Shown in pieces: positions 1 to 9,489 of a stretch of DNA of 39,198 bases; positions within the stretch are counted from its first letter, which is position 1; the number at the start of each line of letters is the position of its first letter. Source of the DNA: Alphaproteobacteria bacterium UBA7691 (GTDB taxonomy: Bacteria > Pseudomonadota > Alphaproteobacteria > Ferrovibrionales > Ferrovibrionaceae). The notes below the pieces were generated by a model. It had not been told where the DNA came from. It made no database searches and saw only the letters and a list, made by a program, of their open reading frames with translations. The translations under genes and the position numbers were made by a program. The stretch spans positions 1-39,198 of the forward strand of contig DLGP01000166.1 in NCBI GenBank assembly GCA_002482765.1. The letters run 5' to 3'.

Positions 1-1537
<1,537 letters not shown>

Positions 1538-1592
1538 AGCGTGCGCAGCCAATCGTAATCCAATCATAACATCGCTGTAACAGCGGCCGATT

Positions 1593-1627
1593 AGCCTGGG
1601 GTTAAACAACAACCCCAGGCTTTTTTT
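1593..1627 (+). terminator. Rho-independent terminator of the carboxylase operon
   Basis: A perfect 11-bp stem (AGCCTGGGGTT at 1593-1603 with AACCCCAGGCT at 1611-1621, 7-nt loop) runs into seven T (1621-1627). The T-tract ends at the base before the ATG of the next gene. Confidence 0.9.
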
Positions 1628-3820
1628 ATGTCAGTATCCATTGGTCATCGTATCGCAGCCATCATCGCGGCGGCGATGCTTGCCATTCTTGCCATGCTAG
1701 GCGCGTATCTGTTTGAGCGCGCCGCAACCCAGACCGCGCAACGCCATAGCGCGGCGGCGGCGGCACAACAAGCCGCCGTGGCAGCGCTTGATCTGGCCTA
1801 TCGTGATTTTCAGCAACAGGCCGAGCGGCTGGCCAATGGCAATGATGCCAAGGCGATTGCTGCGGTAAGCGATAGTGGTGCTGCGGCCGAACAGGCTTTG
1901 GCCAAGGCGCTGGATCAGGGTGGCGCCGCCGATCTGCAACCTATCTTGCCGCAGGCAAAACAGTTCAGCGCCGCCATTCTTGATCTGGTGGTGGCGCGGC
2001 GTGCGGTTGGTTTCGGCAACACCGAAGGCCGCAAGGGCGCCTTGCTGGCGGCCGGCCTGGCTTTCCAGGGCAAGCTGGAGGAGATACGCGGCAAGGCCGT
2101 GGGCATGACCTTCGACATTGCCAACCAGCTCACCATCACCATGCTCCAGATGCGCGGCGCGGAATTTGAATTTGCACTCAGTGGCGATGGCGTCGCCTTT
2201 GCGCAGAGCCTGGCGCGCGCTTCTGATGAATTTCTCATGATTCTCAAAACGGCGCCGTTCTTTGACACGGTGAAGCAGGAAATCCGCGATCTGCATGCCG
2301 GCTATCGTCTGGCGGCCAGCGATTTTGCCGATGCCGAGGCGGCCCTGAAAGCGCAGCGTCAGCGTCTGAGTGAAATCCGCGCCGCCATGGTGCCGCTGCT
2401 TGAAACGGCTGTGCAGCAGGCCGAGATAACCGCGCAGCAGGCACAGCAGGCGGCAGAAGCGGCGCGGCAGCGTATCCAGTTGCTGGCCGGCGGCTTGGCC
2501 GGCCTGCTGGTGCTGGCCATGCTGGTGGGCAGCCTGATCGTGGCGCGCGGCATCACCCGGCCGCTTAGTCGGATGACCCAGGCGATGCAGGCTTTGGCGG
2601 CTGGCAAGCTGGATATCGAAAGCCGCGATGCCGGACGGCGCGACGAGATTGGTGCCATGGCGGCGGCGTATGAGATTTTCCGCCAGCATGAGCAGGAGCG
2701 GCGCCAGGCTGTGGCCGAGGAGCAGCAGCGTGAACGCGAGCAGCGCCGGCAAGAGGCCGAACAGCGCCAACGCGAAGCCTTGATGGCAAGTGAAATCGCC
2801 GGGCTGAGCGAAGCAATCGCCGCTGGTGATCTGCGTCAGCGGCTTGATCTGGCCGGCAAGCAGGGCGCTTTTCTTGATCTCAGCCGCAGCCTCAACCAGC
2901 TCACCGCCACGTTGCAGAATGTGTTTGATGAGGTTTCCACCATGCTGGCGCTGCTGGCAGAAGGTCGCCTGGATGGTCTGGTGGCCGGAAATTATGGCGG
3001 TGTGTTTGACAGCATCGCGCAGAATGCCAATGGCCTGGCGGATCGGCTTGGCAATGTGGCGCGCGGCCTGAATGATGCGGCGCAGGAAGTGCGCGAGGCA
3101 TCCGGCGGCATGTCGGAAGGCGCGCATGAACTGGCCCAGCGTACCGAGGCACAGGCCGCCAGCCTGGAACAGGCGGCGGCTTCGCTGCATGAAATCACAG
3201 AGATGGTGCGCAATTCGGCGCAGCATGCGCAGCAGGCCGATGCCATGGGCGGCGCCGCGCGCCAGGCGGTGGGGCAGGGCGGCGCCGTGATGCGGCGCAT
3301 GCTGGCGGCGATGCATGAAATCGAGGCCGGCGCGGGCCGCATCGGCGAGATTGTCGGCCTGATGGATACCATCGCCTTCCAGACCAACCTGCTGGCCTTG
3401 AATGCGGCCGTGGAAGCGGCCCGGGCCGGTGATGCCGGCAAGGGCTTTGCCGTGGTGGCGCAGGAAGTGCGCAGCCTGGCGCAGCGCTCGGCCAGCGCCT
3501 CGAAGGATATCAAGGCGCTGATCCAATCTTCCAATGCTCAGGTCAAGACCGGCGCCACCCTGGTGAATGATACCGGCGCCGCCCTGACCGATATTGTGGG
3601 TGCGATCAAGCAGGTTTCAGACCTGATCGCACAGATCGCCACCGCATCGGCCGAACAGGCGGTTGGGCTGGAGCAGATCAACATTGCGATCAACAGCATG
3701 GACGAGATGACGCAGCGCAATGGCAGCCTGGCGGAACAGACATCCTCCGCCTCGCGTAACCTGTCCGCCCAGGCACGCGACCTGGCCGAACTGGTGCAGC
3801 GCTACCGGATCGATGGCTGA
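1628..3820 (+). CDS. Methyl-accepting chemotaxis protein with two HAMP-like segments
   Basis: A 730-residue transmembrane chemoreceptor. Residues 7-29 form the first membrane helix, ~30-280 a helical periplasmic sensor region, and ~283-305 the second membrane helix followed by a HAMP domain (RGITRPLSRM). A charged Glu/Arg/Gln-rich coiled coil (~350-385) and a second HAMP-like segment (~395-470) lead to the signalling domain. Its hairpin tip, about residues 575-625, contains DTIAFQTNLLALNAAVEAAR. It ends in LVQRYRIDG with no CheR-docking pentapeptide. It should form trimers of dimers with CheA/CheW; the ligand is unknown. The ATG directly follows a T-tract and has no Shine-Dalgarno. The next in-frame ATG (1676) would cut the first membrane helix in half, so 1628 is kept. 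No che genes are nearby, so this is an orphan receptor. Confidence 0.93.
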   Translation: MSVSIGHRIAAIIAAAMLAILAMLGAYLFERAATQTAQRHSAAAAAQQAAVAALDLAYRDFQQQAERLANGNDAKAIAAVSDSGAAAEQALAKALDQGGAADLQPILPQAKQFSAAILDLVVARRAVGFGNTEGRKGALLAAGLAFQGKLEEIRGKAVGMTFDIANQLTITMLQMRGAEFEFALSGDGVAFAQSLARASDEFLMILKTAPFFDTVKQEIRDLHAGYRLAASDFADAEAALKAQRQRLSEIRAAMVPLLETAVQQAEITAQQAQQAAEAARQRIQLLAGGLAGLLVLAMLVGSLIVARGITRPLSRMTQAMQALAAGKLDIESRDAGRRDEIGAMAAAYEIFRQHEQERRQAVAEEQQREREQRRQEAEQRQREALMASEIAGLSEAIAAGDLRQRLDLAGKQGAFLDLSRSLNQLTATLQNVFDEVSTMLALLAEGRLDGLVAGNYGGVFDSIAQNANGLADRLGNVARGLNDAAQEVREASGGMSEGAHELAQRTEAQAASLEQAAASLHEITEMVRNSAQHAQQADAMGGAARQAVGQGGAVMRRMLAAMHEIEAGAGRIGEIVGLMDTIAFQTNLLALNAAVEAARAGDAGKGFAVVAQEVRSLAQRSASASKDIKALIQSSNAQVKTGATLVNDTGAALTDIVGAIKQVSDLIAQIATASAEQAVGLEQINIAINSMDEMTQRNGSLAEQTSSASRNLSAQARDLAELVQRYRIDG

Positions 3821-3823
3821 ATG

Positions 3824-5383
3824 TCAGCCCACGATGCCGATCTGCCAGGGCACAAATTCATGATCGCCGACACCAAGCAACTCGCTCTTGGTCTTTTCGC
3901 CTGAAGCGGTGCGCAGGATTTGCTCAAAAATCTCCTGCCCCATTTCCTGCATTGACTTGGTGCCGTCGAGGATCTGGCCGCAATTGATATCCATATCCTC
4001 TTCCAGCCGGCGATACATCGGCGAATTGGTGGCCAGCTTCAAGGATGGCGCCGGCTTGGCACCAAACGCCGAGCCGCGCCCGGTGGTGAAGGCGATGATA
4101 TTGGCGCCGCCGGCAATCTGACCGGTGGCCGAGCACGGGTCATAGCCCGGCGTGTCCATGAACACCAAACCCTTGGCCAATACCGGCTCGGCGTATTTAT
4201 ACACTTCCATCAGCGGCCCGGTGCCGCCCTTCATGGATGAACCGAGCGACTTTTCGAAGATATTGGCCAGACCGCCGGCCTGATTGCCGGGGCTGACCAC
4301 GCCATTGATCTGCACGTCGCGGCCGACGGCATACACATCCTTCCACCAGCGGATACGCTCCACCAGCTTCTCACCCACCTCGGTGCTCACCGCGCGCTGC
4401 GTCAGGGTATGTTCCACACCGTAGATTTCCGGGGTTTCAGACAGGATGGCGGTGCCGCCATGGCGTACCAGGATATCCATCGCCGCGCCCAGGGCCGGAT
4501 TGGCGGTGATCGACGAGAAACCATCCGAGCCGCCGCATTGCAGGCCCACGGTGATATGGCTGGCCGGCACGGTGCTGCGCACCACATTATTGGCGCTGGG
4601 CAGAATCTTCTTCACGGCTTCGATGCCGGCTTCGATGGTTTTGCGTGTGCCGCCGGTTTCCTGCATCACGAAGGTGACCAGATTGTCGCTGGCCTTGAGG
4701 CCCTGCTCGGCCATCATGCCGCCAAGCTGGTTGCGTTCGCAGCCCAGGCCGATCACCAGCACCGCAGCCAGATTGGCATGGCGCACATAACCGCCCAAGG
4801 TGCGGCGCAGCAAAGCCATCGCCTCGCCGGTCATCTCCATGCCGCAGCCGAGCGCGTGGCTGAATGCCACCACGCCATCCACATTGGGATATTCCGCCAG
4901 GCGTTCCTCGGTGAAATGCCGCGCGATGGCATGCACCACGGTGGCCGAACAATTCACTGTGGAGACGATGCCGACATAATTGCGCGTGCCGACGCGGCCA
5001 TCGGGCCGCAGGATACCCTGGAAGGTGGCGCGCTCGGCTTCCGGCAGCATCTGCACCGGCTTGTAATAACGGCCATGGGCATAATCGCGGTCGAATTCAC
5101 GGAAATCGGTATTGTGGCTGTGCAGCATGGTGCCGGCCGGCAGGTCGGCAGCGGCAAAACCCACGGTGACATTGTATTTCAGGATCGGCTCGCCCTGCTT
5201 CAGGTCACGCGCGGCAATCTTGTAGCCGGCCAACACTTTGTCACGGATGACAAAGCCGGCATGGCGGTTATCGCCCTCCACCGGCAGGCCGGGCACCACA
5301 TCGATGCGGGCCACAACCACATTGTCGTCTGGGTGCAGGCGGATGACAGGGCCGATCAGGCGCTTGGCATGCAGGTCGATCAT
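3824..5383 (-). CDS. UxaA-family sugar-acid dehydratase (altronate/galactarate dehydratase type)
   Basis: 519 residues, close to E. coli UxaA and GarD (~495-523). An N-terminal SAF domain (about residues 12-95, with the conserved HSHNTDF) precedes the large UxaA catalytic region (GRVGTRNYVGIVSTVNCSAT, SHALGCGMEMTGE, GLGCERNQ, QCGGSDGFS). Family members remove water from an aldonate or aldarate to give a 2-keto-3-deoxy acid in the cytoplasm. Which sugar acid is used cannot be read from the sequence. It is divergent from a LacI-type regulator with a perfect operator between them, and an SDR dehydrogenase lies behind the regulator. That arrangement fits a small hexonate or hexuronate catabolic unit. 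It converges on the chemoreceptor gene with a 3-nt gap. Confidence 0.88.
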   Translation of the reverse strand: MIDLHAKRLIGPVIRLHPDDNVVVARIDVVPGLPVEGDNRHAGFVIRDKVLAGYKIAARDLKQGEPILKYNVTVGFAAADLPAGTMLHSHNTDFREFDRDYAHGRYYKPVQMLPEAERATFQGILRPDGRVGTRNYVGIVSTVNCSATVVHAIARHFTEERLAEYPNVDGVVAFSHALGCGMEMTGEAMALLRRTLGGYVRHANLAAVLVIGLGCERNQLGGMMAEQGLKASDNLVTFVMQETGGTRKTIEAGIEAVKKILPSANNVVRSTVPASHITVGLQCGGSDGFSSITANPALGAAMDILVRHGGTAILSETPEIYGVEHTLTQRAVSTEVGEKLVERIRWWKDVYAVGRDVQINGVVSPGNQAGGLANIFEKSLGSSMKGGTGPLMEVYKYAEPVLAKGLVFMDTPGYDPCSATGQIAGGANIIAFTTGRGSAFGAKPAPSLKLATNSPMYRRLEEDMDINCGQILDGTKSMQEMGQEIFEQILRTASGEKTKSELLGVGDHEFVPWQIGIVG

Positions 5384-5407
5384 CGGGGCAATCTCGCAGG
5401 TCTGAAA

Positions 5408-5423
5408 ATGTTACCGGTAACAT
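5408..5423. promoter_or_regulatory. LacI-family operator (GntR/IdnR-like palindrome)
   Basis: ATGTTACCGGTAACAT is a perfect 16-bp palindrome, 24 nt upstream of the dehydratase start and 47 nt upstream of the regulator start. It matches the ATGTTA-N4-TAACAT pattern known for E. coli GntR/IdnR operators (established knowledge). Its position suggests that the regulator controls both the dehydratase and itself. Confidence 0.85.
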
Positions 5424-5470
5424 GAGCCGCGAACCTACCCTGGAAAATCGGTTCTGGCTATACTGGAATT

Positions 5471-6511
5471 GTGAAGCAACCCGCCAAAATCCGTGCTGCA
5501 TCTGCGAAGACGCCAACCCTGGCAGATATCGCCGCCGAACTCGGCGTGACCAAGATCACGGTTTCCCGCGCCCTCAACACACCTGACCGGGTATCGCCGC
5601 AGACCCTGGAAAAAGTGCGCCTGGCGGTGCGCCGCCTGGGCTACACGCCCAACCTGCTGGCCGGTTCGCTTTCCTCCAGCCGCAGCCGCCTGATCGTGGC
5701 GCTGGTGCCCAGCATCAGCGGCGCCATGTTCACCGCCACCATGCAGCAGGTGGCGCATCATCTGCGCCAGCATGGCTATCAGTTGCTTATCGGCCAGGGC
5801 GGCTATGACGAGGCCAGCGAGGCGGCTTTGCTCAGCGCCATTATCGGCCGGCGCCCCGATGGCATCATCCTGACCGGCATCGTGCATTCGCCCGAGATAC
5901 GCCGGCAATTGCAGGCAGCACAGATACCCGTGGTGGAAACCTGGGATTTGACGCCAAAGCCGATCGACATGCTGGTGGGGTTTTCGCATCCCGCCATCGG
6001 GCGGGCGGCGGCCAAGCATCTATATGCGCGCGGCTGCCGGCGGCCGGCGCTGATCTCACCTGATGACCGCCGCGCCGGGCTGCGCGCCACAGCCTTCATT
6101 GAGCAATTCCGCAAGCTGGCCGGCAAGGCCATCAACATCCCGGTGCATGAAGCCGAGGCGCCGACACCGATGGGCGCCGGCCGCGCCGGGCTGGCCGCGC
6201 TGCTGGCCCGGCAGCCTGACATTGACGGGGTATTCTGCGGCTCGGACAATCTGGCATTGGGCGCCCTGATCGAAGCCCGCCACCGCCAGATCGTTATACC
6301 CGACAAACTGGCGGTAATCGGCTATGGTGATCAGAGTTTTGGCGCGGATGCCGATCCGCCACTGACCAACCTGCGCATTGATGGCGCCGAAATCGGCCGC
6401 GTCGCCGCCGAGATGCTGGTGGCGCGGGTGGAAGGCAAGCTACAACCCGGCAAGGACAAGGCCCGCATCGTTGATGTGGGCTTCACCCTGGTGCAACGAG
6501 CCAGCGCCTAG
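5471..6511 (+). CDS. LacI-family transcriptional regulator, GntR-like
   Basis: 346 residues starting at a GTG (5471) with GGAA just upstream. An N-terminal LacI helix-turn-helix and hinge (TLADIAAELGVTKITVSRAL, about residues 15-70) is followed by a periplasmic-binding-protein-like effector domain (~70-340). In that domain GVFCGSDNLALGAL and VIGYGDQSF are typical of the GntR branch. It probably represses the divergent UxaA-type dehydratase through the palindrome at 5408-5423 and is released by a sugar acid or its phosphorylated form. An SDR gene follows 22 nt downstream and may share the transcript. Confidence 0.92.
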   Translation: MKQPAKIRAASAKTPTLADIAAELGVTKITVSRALNTPDRVSPQTLEKVRLAVRRLGYTPNLLAGSLSSSRSRLIVALVPSISGAMFTATMQQVAHHLRQHGYQLLIGQGGYDEASEAALLSAIIGRRPDGIILTGIVHSPEIRRQLQAAQIPVVETWDLTPKPIDMLVGFSHPAIGRAAAKHLYARGCRRPALISPDDRRAGLRATAFIEQFRKLAGKAINIPVHEAEAPTPMGAGRAGLAALLARQPDIDGVFCGSDNLALGALIEARHRQIVIPDKLAVIGYGDQSFGADADPPLTNLRIDGAEIGRVAAEMLVARVEGKLQPGKDKARIVDVGFTLVQRASA

Positions 6512-6533
6512 GCCATATCCAGATGAGGCATAA

Positions 6534-7325
6534 ATGATGAGCGAAGCAGATAGCAAGGTGGCGTTGATCACCGGCGCGGCGCGTGGCATCGGCCTGGCGG
6601 CGGCGAAGAAGTTTCTCGCCGAAGGCTGGCGTGTCGCCCTGCTTGATATCCTGGCCGATGAATTGCAGGCGAGCATCGCGGCGCTGGCGCAGCCAGATCG
6701 CACCCTGGCGCTTGTCGTCGATCTGTCGGATGCCGCCGCCATCGCCGGGGCCGTGCAGCGCAGCCAGGCGCATTTTGGCCGGCTGGATGCCCTGGTGAAC
6801 AATGCCGGCATCGCAGTGTTCAAGCCGATGCTGGAGGTGACGCTGGCGGATTGGAATCGCGTGCTGGCGGTGAACCTGACCGCGCCCTTCCTGGCCACCC
6901 AGGCAGCGGCATTGCTGATGCGCGACCAGGGCGGCGGCGCCGTGGTTAACATCACCTCGATCTCCGGCCTGCGCGCTTCCACCCTGCGCGTTGCCTATGG
7001 CACCAGCAAGGCGGCTTTGGCGCATCTGACCAAGCAGCAGGCGGCGGAACTGGGCGAATATGGCATCCGGGTTAATGCCGTGGCGCCGGGGCCGGTGGAA
7101 ACCGCCATGGCCAAGGCCGTGCACACGCCGGAAATCCGCGCCGATTACCACGATCATATCCCGCTCAACCGCTATGGCCTGGAAACCGAACTGGCCAATG
7201 CGATTTATTTCCTGTGCAGCAGTGAGGCGAGTTACATCACCGGCCAGGTGCTGGCGGTGGATGGCGGCTTCGATGCCACCGGCATCGGCCTGCCCACCCT
7301 GCGCGGCCAGCGCCGCAATAGCTGA
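6534..7325 (+). CDS. Short-chain dehydrogenase/reductase (SDR)
   Basis: 263 residues of the classical SDR fold. The Rossmann cofactor motif is TGAARGIG (near residue 15), with NNAG at ~90, the catalytic Ser in ITSISG, the YxxxK motif in YGTSK, and a C-terminal YITGQVLAVDGG. The enzyme oxidises or reduces an alcohol/ketone pair with NAD(P). Its place behind a GntR-like regulator and a sugar-acid dehydratase suggests a sugar-acid or keto-acid substrate, by inference only. Two ATG codons (6534 and 6537) both suit the GAGG at 6525-6528; the second has the better 8-nt spacing. The next gene starts 6 nt after the stop, so coupling is likely. Confidence 0.92.
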   Translation: MMSEADSKVALITGAARGIGLAAAKKFLAEGWRVALLDILADELQASIAALAQPDRTLALVVDLSDAAAIAGAVQRSQAHFGRLDALVNNAGIAVFKPMLEVTLADWNRVLAVNLTAPFLATQAAALLMRDQGGGAVVNITSISGLRASTLRVAYGTSKAALAHLTKQQAAELGEYGIRVNAVAPGPVETAMAKAVHTPEIRADYHDHIPLNRYGLETELANAIYFLCSSEASYITGQVLAVDGGFDATGIGLPTLRGQRRNS

Positions 7326-7331
7326 CCGGCC

Positions 7332-7958
7332 ATGGTGACCACGCCATTGCTGCGGCTGGTTTTTGTCGCCGATCTGGCCGGCACCTTCCTGTTTGCCCTG
7401 CAAGGCGCGCTTATCGCGGTGCGCGCCGGGCTTGATCCGGTCGGCATGCTGGTGCTGGCCTTTTCCACCGCTTTGGTTGGCGGCCTGATCCGCGATGTGC
7501 TGATCGGCGCATTGCCGCCGGTGGCGATCAAGGATTGGCGCCTGGCCAGCACCGCCTTCCTGGCCGCCGCGCTGGTCTATCTGTTCGGCTCGCATGCCCT
7601 GCGGCTGCCGATGCTGCCGATCATCGTGCTGGATGCCGCGGCGCTGGGGCTGTTTGCCGTGGCCGGCACAATCAAGGCGCATGGCGCCGGCGTGAATGGC
7701 CTGGCGGCCGCCCTGCTCGGCACTGTCACCGGCGTGGGCGGCGGTGTGGTGCGCGACATGCTGCTGGCGCGTGTGCCGCTGATCCTGCATTCGGAAATCT
7801 ATGCCACAGCCGCCTTTGCCGGCGCCGTGCTGGTGGTGATCGGCCTGCGCCTGCGGCTGCCACTGGCGCTGGTGGCCCTGGCCGGCGGCACAGTGTGCTT
7901 TGTCATCCGCCTGCTGGCGGTGTGGCAGGGCTGGAGCCTGCCGAAAGTGCCCTACTGA
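7332..7958 (+). CDS. TRIC/UPF0126-family channel-like membrane protein (YicG/YadS type)
   Basis: 208 residues, almost wholly hydrophobic, with about seven membrane helices. It shows the internal duplication of the UPF0126 family: the glycine-rich motif GGLIRDVLIG near residue 50 and GGGVVRDMLL near residue 135. Prokaryotic members form trimeric cation (K+) channels, as in the TRIC family; some relatives are annotated as glycine transporters. It follows the SDR gene by 6 nt without a clear ribosome site of its own, so it is probably translated by coupling. A link to sugar-acid catabolism is not evident. Confidence 0.85.
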   Translation: MVTTPLLRLVFVADLAGTFLFALQGALIAVRAGLDPVGMLVLAFSTALVGGLIRDVLIGALPPVAIKDWRLASTAFLAAALVYLFGSHALRLPMLPIIVLDAAALGLFAVAGTIKAHGAGVNGLAAALLGTVTGVGGGVVRDMLLARVPLILHSEIYATAAFAGAVLVVIGLRLRLPLALVALAGGTVCFVIRLLAVWQGWSLPKVPY

Positions 7959-7967
7959 TCGCGGGCG

Positions 7968-8513
7968 TTATTTCTGCATCAGGGTGCGGCCGTGCAATTC
8001 GGCCATTTCCAGCAGGCGTGGCGCACGCTGCGCCACATCGCCCAGGATCGTCTCGGCCACCAGCAGGCGTTTGCGCGCATCGGCATCCAGCAGATGGCTC
8101 ATCTGCGCGCGATCAATATGCGCCACGGTTTCCTTCATCTCCCACAATGTGGCGAGAAACACCTTCTGCGCCCCCATCGGCAGGCTGGCGGCCACTTCCA
8201 GCGCCGGAAACACCCGCAGGATCACATCGATCTTCATGCGCAGCAGATTGGCGATCAGCTTGGCATGGTAATCGGCCAACTGGGCCAGGGCGCGCGCGTC
8301 GGCATTGGCCATGCGATCCTCGATCAGCACGATCACACCTTCCAGCTCCAGCAGCGATTCGCGGTAGTCGTAATAAGGCTCAAAAGCCAGCCGCGAAATA
8401 CGGTCGATGGCAGCGTCGGCCTTTTTGGCGGCGCGACGGGTCTGCTTTTCCAACGCCTCCAGCAGGGTTTTAATTTCCGCTGCCGAATAGGTTTTTTGTC
8501 CGATCCGCGCCAT
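7968..8513 (-). CDS. Conserved-looking helical protein of unknown function
   Basis: 181 residues, no signal peptide and no membrane helix. The protein is rich in Ala, Leu, Lys, Arg and Glu and predicted almost entirely alpha-helical. It has a basic N-terminal coiled-coil-like part (about residues 12-45, EALEKQTRRAAKKADAAIDRI), then FEPYYDYRESLLELEGVI and further amphipathic helices. No catalytic motif is visible and I do not recognise the family. It is convergent with the TRIC-like gene (9-nt gap) and lies downstream of the GDT1-type exporter on the same strand with a 36-nt gap. It may therefore be co-transcribed with it under the manganese riboswitch. Confidence 0.7.
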   Translation of the reverse strand: MARIGQKTYSAAEIKTLLEALEKQTRRAAKKADAAIDRISRLAFEPYYDYRESLLELEGVIVLIEDRMANADARALAQLADYHAKLIANLLRMKIDVILRVFPALEVAASLPMGAQKVFLATLWEMKETVAHIDRAQMSHLLDADARKRLLVAETILGDVAQRAPRLLEMAELHGRTLMQK

Positions 8514-8549
8514 CGCACCGCCATTTCTACGGGTGCATCTTAACCATAC

Positions 8550-9125
8550 TTACCAACCAATCAAGGTGACGACGCCGATAATGAAAAAAGCGGCGGCGGC
8601 CAGTTTGCGCACCAGATCCAGCGGCAGCACCCGCATGATGCGCTCACCCAGCAAAACCACCGGCGCATTGACGGCAAACAGCCCCAAAGTGGAAGCAGCG
8701 GTCACCACCAGCACTTCGCCATAGCGCGCCGCCAGCGCCGTGGTGGCCACCTGGGTCTTGTCGCCGATTTCGGCCAGGAAAAATGCCAGCAATGTGCCGA
8801 AGAAAGCACCGAAACGGCCGGCCTTCACCGGCGCTTCATCCTCGCCAAGCTGATCCGGTTTCAGGGTCCATACCGCCATGGCGATGAACGAGGCGCCCAG
8901 CGCCCAGCGTAGATAGTGTGGTTCCACCAGTTGATCCAGCCACACGCCGGCCCAGGCGGCCAGGGCATGGTTGGCCACCGTCGCCAGCAGGATACCGGCC
9001 AGGATCGGCCAGGGCCGGCGGAATTTCGCCGCCAGCAGCAGGGAGAGCAATTGGGTCTTGTCGCCAATTTCGGCGATGGCAACCAGGCCGGTGACCGTAA
9101 GGAAAGCTTCGAGCATGTGGGGCAT
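8550..9125 (-). CDS. TMEM165/GDT1-family (UPF0016) cation exporter, probably Mn2+
   Basis: 191 residues from ATG 9125 (an alternative ATG at 9116 gives 188); the open frame extends further upstream but enters the riboswitch. Six membrane helices are arranged as two repeats, each with the family signature EIGDKT (EIGDKTQLLSLLLA near residue 19 and EIGDKTQVATTALA near residue 125). The acidic residues are the proposed ion-binding site. Bacterial members such as MneA export manganese, and plant and yeast members move Mn2+/Ca2+ against H+. The yybP-ykoY aptamer just upstream supports manganese as the substrate and predicts induction by Mn2+. No good Shine-Dalgarno is visible before either start. 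Confidence 0.9.
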   Translation of the reverse strand: MPHMLEAFLTVTGLVAIAEIGDKTQLLSLLLAAKFRRPWPILAGILLATVANHALAAWAGVWLDQLVEPHYLRWALGASFIAMAVWTLKPDQLGEDEAPVKAGRFGAFFGTLLAFFLAEIGDKTQVATTALAARYGEVLVVTAASTLGLFAVNAPVVLLGERIMRVLPLDLVRKLAAAAFFIIGVVTLIGW

Positions 9126-9130
9126 ATACA

Positions 9131-9178
9131 GGGGTTGGACGCTACAAGGCCAATGGCTCATCCGCCGCGCCCAACCCC
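9131..9178 (-). promoter_or_regulatory. Candidate expression-platform hairpin of the Mn riboswitch
   Basis: Read on the minus strand, GGGGTTGG (9178-9171) and CCAACCCC (9138-9131) form a perfect 8-bp stem around a 32-nt loop. The stem begins 17 nt after the aptamer P1 helix and ends 5 nt before the exporter start codon (9125). It would cover the ribosome landing site, as expected for translational control. That it is the switching element is an inference. Confidence 0.55.
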
Positions 9179-9195
9179 GGGAACAGCGTATGAAG

Positions 9196-9348
9196 CCAAA
9201 GGTCTCGCCAAGCCGAACCGGCCGGAAGCGCCAAGGCGGTGCGGCAAGCCACAACACCTAGTCTGTTGACGCCACCCCCGCTCGCGGCCCAGCATTTCCG
9301 TTACGGGAAATGCAGGCTGGTGCCGGGCGGGAGGCTACTCCCCAATGG
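9196..9348 (-). ncRNA. yybP-ykoY (Mn2+) riboswitch aptamer
   Basis: Read on the minus strand, the leader has the conserved 5' segment GGGGAGTAGCC (9343-9333), a local hairpin with 8-bp arms GCATTTCC/GGAAATGC (9313-9292), the central GCGTCAACAGACT (near 9272-9260) and the conserved 3' segment GGCGAGACC (9209-9201). The closing P1 helix pairs CCATTGG (9348-9342) with CCTTTGG (9202-9196), with two U-U mismatches. These blocks, in this order, are those of the yybP-ykoY family, which senses Mn2+ and controls Mn exporters (established knowledge). The downstream gene is an Mn-exporter family member, which agrees. Confidence 0.82.
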
Positions 9349-9415
9349 AACGGGCTCCGTATACCGCCAATACTGGCGCAATGCCAGTGGTTTTCAGGGG
9401 GACAATCGAGACAAT

Positions 9416-9433
9416 TTTTCCACTTTGGACAAT
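9416..9433 (+). promoter_or_regulatory. 18-nt element shared by two XRE genes (copy 1)
   Basis: TTTTCCACTTTGGACAAT occurs here, 56 nt before the XRE gene at 9490, and again identically at 11635-11652 before the XRE gene at 11735. Around copy 1 the hexamer GACAAT is repeated at 9401, 9410 and 9428. It may be an operator, or part of a promoter (TGGACA then TAAAAT with an 18-nt spacer). Confidence 0.6.
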
Positions 9434-9489
9434 ATTGGTAAATCCCATGTAAAATGTTATTCTGTGCTGTCCTAACAGAGATTGTTCGC

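Noticed and set aside
1697..3526. 609-residue minus-strand frame opposite the chemoreceptor
   Set aside because: Antisense shadow; low-complexity His/Arg/Gln composition and no family pattern.
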